This document shows positions 37,132-45,192 of a stretch of 64,000 bases of DNA, piece by piece. Where the stretch lies: positions 141,386 through 205,385 of the forward strand of contig NZ_VDMA02000018.1 in assembly GCF_006334915.2 (NCBI RefSeq). Reading direction: 5' to 3'. Every line of letters begins with the position of its first letter. The stretch's first letter is position 1. A program made the translations under genes and the position numbers. The DNA is from Microbispora catharanthi. GTDB taxonomy: Bacteria; Actinomycetota; Actinomycetes; Streptosporangiales; Streptosporangiaceae. The notes below the pieces were generated by a model. It saw nothing but the letters and a program-made list of their open reading frames with translations. It was not told the origin of the DNA and did no database searches.

Positions 37132-38802
37132 TTACGACAGCGTGCCGGAAGAGCTCGCCCGAAGCGTGACCGAACCGGCCGGGGTGTGAACGGTCAGAGT
37201 GCGTCCTGAGCAGCTGACCTCCGGCCGGTCGGTGCCGGGAACCACCACGGTCAGCAACGACTCCGCCACGGGCGAGACGATCACCGGAGCCGGCTCCTTG
37301 CGCATGTAACCCGGCGAGACCCAGCCCTGGTAGGGCGAGGTCTGCCCGCGCACCACCCGCTGGCCGCCGACGGGCTCGCACGACGGCATCGCGAGCTGGA
37401 CGATCGACGCCTTCCACCCGCCGTCGCCCACCACGACCTGCCCGCCCGAGTCGGACACGACCTTCAGCCCGGGATCGAGGTGCCACAGGTTCTGGAGCTT
37501 CCCGCCGCCGCTGTCGAGCACCGCCATCACGTCCTCGCGGTGGTTGACCAGCACCGACCGCTTGCGCGGCACGCCGTACGCCCTGTCGGTGAACGTGAAC
37601 GCCTGGCGGTCCTTGTGCACGGACTTGGACACCAGCGCCGTGGGGGTGTGCCCGCGGAACCTCCTGCCCACGAGGATCGGCACGTTGTGGGCCTCCGGGC
37701 CCAGCGTCCACCGCCGGTAGGGCGTGTTCTCGTACGAGACGAAGCCCGCCTCGGTGAGGATCGAGCGGCCCTGGGCGTAGTAGGTCACGCCCATGTGGTC
37801 CTCGTGGCCGTGGAACTTCAGCGCAGGCCCGAACCGGATCGAGTAGTAGGCCGACTTGGGGTCGTTCCAGGCGGTGCGGCCGAAGACGTATCCGGCGTTG
37901 AAGACCTGCACGGTCGAGTCGGCGTGGTCGAAGGCGGCCGGCTGGACGTCGGCGGGCCCGTCGCCGATCGGCACCATGTAGCCGTTGGGCTGGGTGGCGG
38001 CGCTGATGTGCCGCGGCAGGCTCTCCCAGCGGGTGGCCAGCGCCGCGGGGACCTTCATCCTGCAGTCCTTGATCGTGTCGACCGCCACCCTGAGCCGGTC
38101 GTGCACGTAGATGGCGTAACGCGGCGCCTGCTCGCGCAGCGCGCCCTGCCCGTCGATGTCGAGCTTCATCGACTTCACCATGCGGCCCACGGCGAGGTTC
38201 TTCCACTTCGGGTTCCCGTAGCGGCAGCCGATGCGCAGCAGGCCGATGTCCTGGTCGAGCCCGTGGTTGTGGCCGAGCTCGTAGTTCTTGGGGTTCGACA
38301 GCAGCTTCGCGTGCAGGGCCAGGCTGTTCTTCAGCCAGTCGGCCTTCACGTACCTGCTCAGGCACACCAGGGCCGGGGCGCGCAGCGCGATCGGGTGCTC
38401 GGCCCAGGCGTAGGGGCTGGTCGTGCGCCCGCCGTACGGGTTGTCCTCGACCCAGTCCTTGGCGATCTCCACGGCCCGGCCGAGGTAGTCCTCCTCGCCG
38501 GTCGCCTCGTAGTCGGCCACGAGCCGGCCCATCCACCGCAGCGACTGGAACACCATCTGCCAGGACCTGTTCTTGTACGGGTCCAAGCGCCAGTTGACGT
38601 CCTTGCCGACCGTGACCTCGGGCATGCCGAGGAAGGACAGCTTGCCGCTCATGACGTCACCGGAGGTGGGGGTGGCGGGCAGCCAGTCCCCCTGGCACTC
38701 CGGTGTGCGGTGCGGGGCCCGCGCCTGGGCGGGCGAGGCCACGGTGAGCGCGGTCAGCGGGAGAACGGCCACCAGGGAGAGGGCTGAGAGGCGGCGGAAC
38801 AC
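37132..38802 (-). CDS. Secreted polysaccharide lyase-like protein (heparinase II/III family)
   Basis: A 556-residue exported protein with signal peptide (MFRRLSALSLVAVLPLTALT, cleavage after SPAQA). The N-terminal (alpha/alpha) toroid region (about 60-300) contains YELGHNHGLDQDIGLLRIG. The C-terminal beta-sandwich contains KFHGHEDHMGVTYYAQGRSI. These resemble heparinase II/III and related alginate-lyase-like proteins acting on uronic-acid polysaccharides. The substrate cannot be told. GTG 38802 follows AAGGA by eight bases; a longer upstream frame begins without a signal sequence and is rejected. Confidence 0.8.
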   Translation of the reverse strand: MFRRLSALSLVAVLPLTALTVASPAQARAPHRTPECQGDWLPATPTSGDVMSGKLSFLGMPEVTVGKDVNWRLDPYKNRSWQMVFQSLRWMGRLVADYEATGEEDYLGRAVEIAKDWVEDNPYGGRTTSPYAWAEHPIALRAPALVCLSRYVKADWLKNSLALHAKLLSNPKNYELGHNHGLDQDIGLLRIGCRYGNPKWKNLAVGRMVKSMKLDIDGQGALREQAPRYAIYVHDRLRVAVDTIKDCRMKVPAALATRWESLPRHISAATQPNGYMVPIGDGPADVQPAAFDHADSTVQVFNAGYVFGRTAWNDPKSAYYSIRFGPALKFHGHEDHMGVTYYAQGRSILTEAGFVSYENTPYRRWTLGPEAHNVPILVGRRFRGHTPTALVSKSVHKDRQAFTFTDRAYGVPRKRSVLVNHREDVMAVLDSGGGKLQNLWHLDPGLKVVSDSGGQVVVGDGGWKASIVQLAMPSCEPVGGQRVVRGQTSPYQGWVSPGYMRKEPAPVIVSPVAESLLTVVVPGTDRPEVSCSGRTLTVHTPAGSVTLRASSSGTLS

Positions 38803-38943
38803 GCCCGGTTCCTTCCGAGATCGAATTGGGAGCCGCTCATGCTGTCCGATTTCTGGTGATCTGGTCAAGTCACTCTGGTTACAAGTGCACAACTGCTCAC
38901 AAACAACCATCCGGCTTGTCGGTCGGACCCGGGCGGGCCGGGA

Positions 38944-39387
38944 TCATCGGGTGCCGGCGGTCAATCCGGCGACGAGATCGTCGACCATGCCGAAAGCGAT
39001 CAGGCTGTCGAGCGGATTGGAATAGTTACGCGACCAGGTGATCAGCCCGTCGCGGACTCTGGCGACCATGACGACCTGGGACGTGAACTGCTTGCCCGTC
39101 GCGGTGACCCGGCCCTGCAGCCGGTACTCGGCTATCACCGTCTCGGGGTCGGTCGTCCGGTGGATCTCGACGTCGTCCACCGACTCGAATCTCTGGAGCC
39201 GGGCACCAGCTCTGAGATGGGCGCGGAAGGTCTCCCGGTCCTGCTCCTCCCGCGGTCGGCCGGGCAGCTGGAACGGGAACTCGAAGACGGCGTCCTCGGC
39301 GAACAGATCGGCCATCTCCTCGCAGGGCCCGGAGGCGGTCAGGCGGAGGAGCCGGGCGATGACGTCGTACGGCGTGAGAACAGACAT
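38944..39387 (-). CDS. SnoaL-like (NTF2 fold) protein
   Basis: A 147-residue protein with the SnoaL/NTF2 pattern: MADLFAEDAVFEFPFQLPG early, then ETVIAEYRLQGRVTATGK and VVMVARVRDGLITWSRNYSN. Members are cyclases, isomerases or binding proteins for small molecules. It is divergent from a TetR gene across an 88-base gap that carries two palindromes, so it is the likely repressor target. AGGAG precedes the ATG by seven bases. Confidence 0.85.
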   Translation of the reverse strand: MSVLTPYDVIARLLRLTASGPCEEMADLFAEDAVFEFPFQLPGRPREEQDRETFRAHLRAGARLQRFESVDDVEIHRTTDPETVIAEYRLQGRVTATGKQFTSQVVMVARVRDGLITWSRNYSNPLDSLIAFGMVDDLVAGLTAGTR

Positions 39388-39406
39388 GGCATACTCCTGA
39401 ATTATT

Positions 39407-39451
39407 CGGGGCGAGCGCCCCGCTTATTCAAGATACGGGGCGATCGCCCCG
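39407..39451. promoter_or_regulatory. Two palindromic operators between the SnoaL-like and tetR genes
   Basis: CGGGGCGAGCGCCCCG (39407-39422) and CGGGGCGATCGCCCCG (39436-39451), the second a perfect 16-bp palindrome. Centres are 29 bases apart. This fits two TetR dimers controlling both divergent promoters. Confidence 0.75.
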
Positions 39452-39475
39452 GTTGTCCATGTGGAAGGAAATGAC

Positions 39476-40018
39476 ATGCGGGCCGATGCGCGAAGGAACA
39501 GGGCGCGGATCCTGGAGGCGGCGGGCCACGCCTTCGCCGCCGAGGGCCTGGGCGTGTCGCTCGATGAGATAGCGCGCCGCGCGGAGGTGGGCCCGGGCAC
39601 CGTTCACCGGCATTTCCCCACGAAGGAGGCGCTCTACGAGGCCGTCGTCGCCAACCACCTGGAGCAACTGATCGCGCAAGCACGCGAGGCGCTGGCGGCC
39701 GACCGAGCCGGGTCGGGGTTCTTTCCCTTCCTCCGGCGGCTGATCGGCGAGGCCCGCGCCAAACAGGACCTCACGGACGCGCTCGCCGGGGCTGGTGTGA
39801 CCCTGACCGACGCCACCCGGCAGACGGCCGTCCAGCTGCAACAGATCTTCGCCGAGCTTCTGGCCTCTGCTCAGAAGGCAGGCGTGGTGCGTGACGATGT
39901 AGACGGCGAAGACGTGCAGGCCATCGTCGTGGCCGCGGTCACCGGCGAACGCCGCCGCGCCGACCACACCCGCCCCGGCCGCCTTGCCGACCTCGTGCTG
40001 GACGGCCTGCGCCCGTAG
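39476..40018 (+). CDS. TetR-family transcriptional regulator
   Basis: A 180-residue repressor. The N-terminal HTH is ILEAAGHAFAAEGLGVSLDE followed by EIARRAEVGPGTVHRHF (about 12-55); the C-terminal ligand domain is variable. GGAAGGA sits six bases before ATG 39476, which excludes a longer GTG start at 39461. It probably represses itself and the divergent SnoaL-like gene through the two palindromes. The inducer is unknown. Confidence 0.9.
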   Translation: MRADARRNRARILEAAGHAFAAEGLGVSLDEIARRAEVGPGTVHRHFPTKEALYEAVVANHLEQLIAQAREALAADRAGSGFFPFLRRLIGEARAKQDLTDALAGAGVTLTDATRQTAVQLQQIFAELLASAQKAGVVRDDVDGEDVQAIVVAAVTGERRRADHTRPGRLADLVLDGLRP

Positions 40019-40093
40019 CGCCGGCCCGAATCGTGTGGGAAGTGACCGTACGGCCGCTCGCGCCCGGCCGGCCCGCTCTGCCAGCCTGGGGCC

Positions 40094-40714
40094 ATGCCGG
40101 TCCCGTTCTCAGAGACGTTTCCCGAGACACCCGCCGCGGCGGCCGCGCTCGCCGTCGCCACCCGCTTCTGCCCGCCCGCGCTGCTCAACCACTCGATCAG
40201 GTCGTATCTGTGGGGCGCCGGGTATGCCCGGGCGCACGGGATCGGCTTCGACGACGAGCTGTACTACGTGTCCTCCCTGCTCCACGACATCGGGCTGACC
40301 GAGACCTTCGACAGCCACACGGTGCCGTTCGAGGAGGCGGGGGGACGTCTCGCCTGGGTCTTCGGCATGTCCGCCGGGTGGTCGCCGGAGAGGTCCGCGC
40401 GGGCCGAGGAGATCATCGTCGTCCACATGCGCGACCCGGTCGCCGCGTCCGAGGACCCCGAGTCTCACCTGCTGCAGGTGGCCACATCCTGGGACGTGTC
40501 CGGACAGCGGCCCGAGGAGTTCCCGGCGGACGCCCGGGCCGCCGTGCTCGCGCGTCATCCCCGGCTCGGGTTCGGCGCGGAGTTCCTGGCCGCCTTCGAT
40601 GAGCAGACGCGGCGCAAGCCGGGCTGCGCGGCGGCCTGCTCCGTCACCGGGGGCATCGGCGCCCGGATCGCCGCCAACCCGCTCGACGCCCGAACGGCCC
40701 CCTCGGACGCCTGA
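40094..40714 (+). CDS. HD-domain protein, cyanamide hydratase-like
   Basis: A 206-residue HD-superfamily metal hydrolase. The first metal ligand is in LLNHSIRSYLWG, the HD doublet in SSLLHDIGLTETFDSH and a further His/Asp in VVHMRDP. This spacing is typical of the cyanamide hydratase-like (DDI2-type) subgroup; true substrate unknown. CAGCCT lies six bases before the ATG, so the mRNA may be leaderless. Confidence 0.8.
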   Translation: MPVPFSETFPETPAAAAALAVATRFCPPALLNHSIRSYLWGAGYARAHGIGFDDELYYVSSLLHDIGLTETFDSHTVPFEEAGGRLAWVFGMSAGWSPERSARAEEIIVVHMRDPVAASEDPESHLLQVATSWDVSGQRPEEFPADARAAVLARHPRLGFGAEFLAAFDEQTRRKPGCAAACSVTGGIGARIAANPLDARTAPSDA

Positions 40715-40766
40715 ACGCCCCCGGTCGCGCGTGACCGGAGGCGTTCGGACGTTCGACGGGCCCGGC

Positions 40767-41147
40767 TCAGCCCTCCTGTTTGGGGCCGGTGCTCTCCACG
40801 ACCTCGAAGGTCCACAGCTCGGAGTCGGTCGCGGCCGGGCCGCCCTGCCCGTGGCCGTGGCCGTGGCCCTGCCCGTGCCCGTGGCCCTGTGCGGCGGCCT
40901 CGCCGGCGGCCTGCGCGTGTCCCGCCTGGAACGCCCGGCTCTCCTGCCAGCGCCGGAAGTCCTCCTCGCTGCGCCAGCGGGTGTAGACGAGGTAGCGGTC
41001 GCTGCCCTCCACCGGCCGCAACAGCTCGAACCACTCGAACCCGTCGGCCGACTCCACCATCCCGGCCCGGCCGGCGAACCGCTTCTCCAGTTCGCGCCGC
41101 ATCTCCTCGGGCACCGTCAGCACGTTGATCTTCACGACCGAAGGCAC
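40767..41147 (-). CDS. MhuD/IsdG-like antibiotic biosynthesis monooxygenase with His-Gly-rich insert
   Basis: A 126-residue ferredoxin-like ABM protein that closely resembles mycobacterial MhuD: MPSVVKINVLTVPEEM, ELEKRFAGRAGMVE, FELLRPVEGSDRYLVYTRW and FRRWQESRAFQAGHA. The Asn in KIN, Trp in RRWQ and His in AGH match the haem-contacting residues known for MhuD, so haem degradation is plausible. About residues 80-105 hold a His/Gly/Gln-rich insert (for example GHGHGQGHGHGHGQGG) absent from MhuD and likely to bind metal. GTG 41147 has GGGAG five bases upstream and gives the MhuD N-terminus. Confidence 0.78.
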   Translation of the reverse strand: MPSVVKINVLTVPEEMRRELEKRFAGRAGMVESADGFEWFELLRPVEGSDRYLVYTRWRSEEDFRRWQESRAFQAGHAQAAGEAAAQGHGHGQGHGHGHGQGGPAATDSELWTFEVVESTGPKQEG

Positions 41148-41220
41148 ATCGACTCCCGTAGCGCTCGACAACCCAGCTGATACCAGACCACCTTACGTAC
41201 GCCCGACCACGGGGCGGCAC

Positions 41221-41226
41221 TAGGCT
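41221..41226 (+). promoter_or_regulatory. Predicted -10 of the leaderless FAH-gltX transcript
   Basis: TAGGCT, then six bases, then GTG 41233; no Shine-Dalgarno sequence. Confidence 0.55.
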
Positions 41227-41232
41227 CGTGAC

Positions 41233-42003
41233 GTGCGTATCGCGAGGTTCTCGATGGGCGACCAGGTCGCCTTCGGCGTGGTGGAAGAGGGCGGGCAGGT
41301 CATCGCCCGCGTCGGCGGCCACCCCTTCCACGGGGTGGAGTTCACCGGCGAGCGGTTCCCGGTGGCCGAGGTCCGCTTGATCGCCCCCATGCTGCCCAGC
41401 AAGATCGTCGCTATCGGCAAGAACTACGCCGACCACGCCAGGGAGATGGGCGGCGAGCCTCCGGCGGAGCCGGTCGTGTTCCTCAAGCCCAGCACGACCG
41501 TGATCGGGCCGTCGGAGGCGATCGCGTACCCGGGGAAGCTGTCGGAGCGGGTCGACTACGAGGGTGAGCTGGCCGTGGTGATCGGCCGGCTGTGCCGCGA
41601 CGTCCCCGCCGAGCGCGCGGGCGAGGTGATCTTCGGATACACCTGCGCCAACGACGTGACCGCACGCGACCTGCAGGCCAAGGACGGCCAGTGGGCCAGG
41701 GCCAAGGGCTTCGACACGTTCTGCCCGCTCGGCCCCTGGATCGAGACCGAACTCGACCCGGCCGACCTGGCGATCACCACCACGCTCAACGGCGAGGTCA
41801 GGCAGAGCGCCCGCACCTCCCTCCTGCTGCACGACATCCCCGCGCTCATCGCGTACGTGAGCGCGGTCATGACCCTGCTGCCCGGCGACGTCATCCTGAC
41901 CGGCACGCCCGCCGGGGTGGGCCCGATGTCCGTGGGCGACGAGGTCGGCGTCTCCATCGAAGGAATCGGAACTCTCACTAACCGGGTGATCTCACGTGAC
42001 TAG
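41233..42003 (+). CDS. Fumarylacetoacetate hydrolase-family protein
   Basis: A 256-residue FAH-fold protein. The metal-binding and catalytic block is intact: [35 protein letters not shown] and NDVTARDLQ. Relatives cleave or decarboxylate 2-oxo-dienoates, acylpyruvates or oxaloacetate; the exact substrate is not visible. The stop overlaps the gltX start by eight bases, so this gene drives gltX translation. FAH next to gltX is an arrangement I recall from many actinobacteria. Confidence 0.9.
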   Translation: MRIARFSMGDQVAFGVVEEGGQVIARVGGHPFHGVEFTGERFPVAEVRLIAPMLPSKIVAIGKNYADHAREMGGEPPAEPVVFLKPSTTVIGPSEAIAYPGKLSERVDYEGELAVVIGRLCRDVPAERAGEVIFGYTCANDVTARDLQAKDGQWARAKGFDTFCPLGPWIETELDPADLAITTTLNGEVRQSARTSLLLHDIPALIAYVSAVMTLLPGDVILTGTPAGVGPMSVGDEVGVSIEGIGTLTNRVISRD

Positions 42004-43360
42004 GGTGCGCTTCGCCCCTTCGCCCACCGGCATGTTCCACGTCGGCGGCGCCCGCTCGGCGCTGTTCAACTGGGCGATCGCCGAGCAGTCCGGCGGCACG
42101 TTCGTGCTGCGCATCGAGGACACGGACGCGGCACGCAACCGGCCCGAGTGGACCGAGGGCATCATCTCGGCCCTCGCCTGGATCGGCATCAACGGCGACT
42201 CGCCGCACTTCGAGGGGCCCTACTTCCAGTCCGCCTACGAGCAGCAGCACCGCGACGCCGCGGCGAAGCTGCTCAAGGACGGCAATGCCTATCACTGCAC
42301 CTGCACGCGCGACGACGTGAAGGCCAGGACCGGCTCTGAGCACCAGGGCTACGACGGCCACTGCCGCGACCGCGGCCTGACCGAGGGCGCCGTGCGATTC
42401 CGTACGCCCGACGAGGGCGTGACGGTCGTGGACGACAAGGTCCGCGGGCGGGTGGAGTTTCCCAACTCGGCGATGGAGGACTTCGTCATCGTCCGCGGGG
42501 ACGGCTCGCCGCTGTTCATCCTCGCCAACGTCGTGGACGACATGGAGATGCGGATCAGCCATGTCGTACGGGCCGAGGAGCACCTGTCGAACACGCCCAA
42601 GCAGCAGCTTCTGTGGAGGGCGCTCGGCGCGGAGCCGCCGGTCTGGGCGCATGTGCCGGTGATCGTCAACGAGAAGCGGCAGAAGCTGTCCAAGCGCCGT
42701 GACAAGGTCGCCCTGGAGTCCTACCGCGACGAGGGCTACCTCGCCGAGGCGATGGTCAACTACCTCATGCTGCTCGGCTGGGGGCCCGGAGACGACCGCG
42801 AGATCATGCCGTGGTCGGAGATGATGCCGCTGTTCCGGTTGGAGGACGTAAACCAGGCGCCGGCGTTCTTCGACGAGAAGAAGCTGCGGGCCTTCAACGG
42901 CGAGTACATCCGGGCGCTGCCCCGCGAGGTGTTCGTCGCCCGCTGCGAGCCGTGGCTCGACCCGTCCTGGGACCGCTCGGTGTTCGACCGCGTGGCCGAC
43001 CTGGTGCAAACCCGGGTCGCCGTGCTGTCCGAGGTCACCGCCAACGTCGACTTCCTCTTCCTCGACGAGCCCGTCTTCGACCAGGCGTCCTGGGACAAGG
43101 CGATGAAGGCGGGGGCGGCCGAGATCCTGGCCGGATACGCCGAGCGGCTGGAGACGGTCAGCTGGGACCCCGACTCGCTCAAGACCGCCCTGGAGGAGGT
43201 CGGCCTCGCACACGGGCTCAAGCTCGGCAAGGCGCAGGCGCCCGTCCGCGTGGCGATCACCGGCCGGACCGTGGGCCTGCCGCTGTTCGAGTCGATCGAG
43301 GTGCTCGGCCGCGAGCGCTCGCTCGACCGGGTGCGCGCGGCCCTCGCCAGGCTGGCCTGA
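41996..43360 (+). CDS. gltX: Glutamyl-tRNA synthetase
   Basis: Class I synthetase charging tRNA-Glu, and in GatCAB organisms usually also mischarging tRNA-Gln as the substrate of GatCAB. It is 454 residues. The HIGH-type motif is [20 protein letters not shown], and the KMSKS loop is KLSKRR. The zinc-like Cys block in the connective domain ([13 protein letters not shown]) is present. GTG 41996 overlaps the previous stop. The 3' 104 bases overlap the convergent MATE gene. No glutaminyl-tRNA synthetase is found in the window. Confidence 0.96.
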   Translation: MTRVRFAPSPTGMFHVGGARSALFNWAIAEQSGGTFVLRIEDTDAARNRPEWTEGIISALAWIGINGDSPHFEGPYFQSAYEQQHRDAAAKLLKDGNAYHCTCTRDDVKARTGSEHQGYDGHCRDRGLTEGAVRFRTPDEGVTVVDDKVRGRVEFPNSAMEDFVIVRGDGSPLFILANVVDDMEMRISHVVRAEEHLSNTPKQQLLWRALGAEPPVWAHVPVIVNEKRQKLSKRRDKVALESYRDEGYLAEAMVNYLMLLGWGPGDDREIMPWSEMMPLFRLEDVNQAPAFFDEKKLRAFNGEYIRALPREVFVARCEPWLDPSWDRSVFDRVADLVQTRVAVLSEVTANVDFLFLDEPVFDQASWDKAMKAGAAEILAGYAERLETVSWDPDSLKTALEEVGLAHGLKLGKAQAPVRVAITGRTVGLPLFESIEVLGRERSLDRVRAALARLA

Positions 43361-44594
43361 GCAGGCCGAGCGACAGCGCGGCGCCGGCGGCCATGGCCAG
43401 CCAGACCCCTGTGGGTCCCATCCGGGAGCCGAGCAGGAAGGCCAGCGGCAATTGGACGGCGAAGCCCGCCAGCGTCGCCGCGAGCAGGCCGGCGCCCCGC
43501 CCGCCGGCCTGCAGGACGCCCCCGACGGCGATCAGGCCGCCGAAGGGCACGAGGTAGAGCGGCATGCAGCGCAGGAACCACACGGCCTGCGCGGCCACCG
43601 CGGGGTCGGCGGTGAACGGGCCCACGGCCGCCGGAGCGAGCGCGTTCAGCACGAGCGAGGCGGCCAGCCCCGCGGCCAGTCCGTATCGCAACACGGGAAC
43701 GACGTGATCACGCCGTGAAGACGGGCCGTCCGCCTCGCCGGCGCGCGAGGTGCGGATCATCGCCGCCTGTCGGAGGGCGTAGAAGGACATCACACCGGCC
43801 ATCATGATCTTCAGGCCGATGCCGTAGCCGGCGAGCGCGGCAACGCCGTGCCGGCCGACGATGCCGGCGAGCGCCATGCCCACCAGGGCGCGCGCGAGGA
43901 AGTCGCCGGACATGGGCAGCCCGGTGCGCAGGATCGCCGCCGCGTCCGCGCGGTTCGCCGAGTCCTTCTCCGCCCCCCTCCCCGCGGGCAGCCGCCGGGC
44001 GAGCAGGAGGGCGGACACGGCCACCGTGGCCAGGCGGGCCGCCACCGTGGCCAGCGCGGCTCCCTGGACGCCCAGGCCGAGCCCGTAGATCAGCAGCGGG
44101 TCCAGGACGATCACCAGGACGTTGCACAGCAGGGCCGCCCGCATCGGCGTCCGAGTGTCGCCGAGGCCCTTGAAGATCCCGTCGACGAGGTTCTGGGCGA
44201 AGAAGACGGGGATCCCGGCGAACGCCACCGCGTAGTAGCCCGCGGTCAGCCCCACCGTGACGGGATCGTCGGTGAACAGGCGGGCGACCGGCTCGCGCAG
44301 CAGCACGCCGGGCACCGCCACGGCCACGGCGAAAACGCCCAGCAGCAGCCAGGCCGTACGAATGACCGGGGTCAGCGGGGCACGACCGTCGCGCCGTCCG
44401 ATCAGGACCGTCGTGCCCGTCCCGACACAGAGGATCACGCCGAGGGCCAGGTTCTCGGTCGTGGTGGCGACCGTGACCGCGGCGACGGCTTCGCTGCCGA
44501 GGCCGGACACCCACAGCGTGTCGATCAGGCCGACGGCCACGACGGCCGTCAGGAGTTCGACGTAGACGGGCAGGGCGAGTCTGATCAGACTCAT
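43257..44594 (-). CDS. MATE-family efflux transporter
   Basis: A 445-residue membrane protein with about 12 hydrophobic helices in two homologous halves, typical of MATE Na+/H+-coupled drug exporters ([20 protein letters not shown] at the start; second half begins near [16 protein letters not shown]). Its last ~35 codons (Arg/Pro/Ala-rich) lie antisense to the gltX end and are probably not conserved. ATG 44594 has GAGGTG upstream. It is divergent from a PadR gene that likely controls it. Confidence 0.87.
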   Translation of the reverse strand: MSLIRLALPVYVELLTAVVAVGLIDTLWVSGLGSEAVAAVTVATTTENLALGVILCVGTGTTVLIGRRDGRAPLTPVIRTAWLLLGVFAVAVAVPGVLLREPVARLFTDDPVTVGLTAGYYAVAFAGIPVFFAQNLVDGIFKGLGDTRTPMRAALLCNVLVIVLDPLLIYGLGLGVQGAALATVAARLATVAVSALLLARRLPAGRGAEKDSANRADAAAILRTGLPMSGDFLARALVGMALAGIVGRHGVAALAGYGIGLKIMMAGVMSFYALRQAAMIRTSRAGEADGPSSRRDHVVPVLRYGLAAGLAASLVLNALAPAAVGPFTADPAVAAQAVWFLRCMPLYLVPFGGLIAVGGVLQAGGRGAGLLAATLAGFAVQLPLAFLLGSRMGPTGVWLAMAAGAALSLGLLRPAWRGPRAPGRASARGRAPRSTRTAAGPRSGR

Positions 44595-44607
44595 GCGTTC
44601 ACCTCGA

Positions 44608-44643
44608 ATCGAGCTATATCGATTAGAGGTATAACGATACGAT
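44608..44643. promoter_or_regulatory. Operator/promoter region between MATE and padR
   Basis: An AT-rich 55-base gap holds ATCGA-N6-TCGAT (44608-44623) and direct repeats TATATCGAT (44615-44623) and TATAACGAT (44630-44638). TACGAT at 44638-44643 lies six bases before the padR GTG, predicting a leaderless padR mRNA overlapped by the repeats. Confidence 0.5.
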
Positions 44644-44649
44644 GCCGCC

Positions 44650-45189
44650 GTGGCAAGCAGTGACCTGGCACTGACGATCCTCGGTTTCCTGGACGAGGAG
44701 TCCATGCACGGATACGAGCTCAAGCAGCGGATCGCCGGGCTGAGCGGGCACGTCCGGCCGGTCAGCGACGGCGCGCTCTACCCGGCGATCGCCCGGATGG
44801 AGGCCGCCGGCCTCCTGGAGCGGCACGAGGAGGAGGGCTCCGGCGCCGCCCGGCGCCAGGTGCTCTCGATCACCGCGCGGGGCCGGGAGGAGCTGCTCAG
44901 GCGGCTGCGTGAGCCGTCGGACGTCGAGATCAGCGACCAGGCGAGGTTCTTCACGTTGCTGGCGTTCCTGTCCCGGCTGCCCGACGCCGAGGACCAGGTG
45001 ACGGTGCTGCGCCGGCGGCTGGCCTTCCTGGAGACGCCGGCGAGCTTCTTCTACCGCGGCGGAAGGCCTCTCAGGGCCGAGGAGACGCCCGATCCCTTCC
45101 GCCGCGGCATGATGCTCGTCGCCCGGGCCGTGACCGCCGCGGAGAAGGACTGGCTCAGGCAGGCCATCTCCGCGCTCACCGGGTCGTGA
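44650..45189 (+). CDS. PadR-family transcriptional regulator
   Basis: A 179-residue winged-helix repressor (ALTILGFLDEESMHGYELKQ; SDGALYPAIARMEAAGLLER; RRQVLSITARGREEL) with a C-terminal PadR helical dimer domain (about 90-175). PadR proteins often control a neighbouring drug transporter, so the divergent MATE gene is the natural target. Confidence 0.9.
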   Translation: MASSDLALTILGFLDEESMHGYELKQRIAGLSGHVRPVSDGALYPAIARMEAAGLLERHEEEGSGAARRQVLSITARGREELLRRLREPSDVEISDQARFFTLLAFLSRLPDAEDQVTVLRRRLAFLETPASFFYRGGRPLRAEETPDPFRRGMMLVARAVTAAEKDWLRQAISALTGS

Positions 45190-45192
45190 CCG

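Noticed and set aside
38944..41147. Antibiotic biosynthesis cluster suggested by SnoaL-like, ABM and HD-hydrolase genes
   Set aside because: No polyketide synthase, NRPS or other core enzyme is present; each gene has its own promoter and general-family identity.
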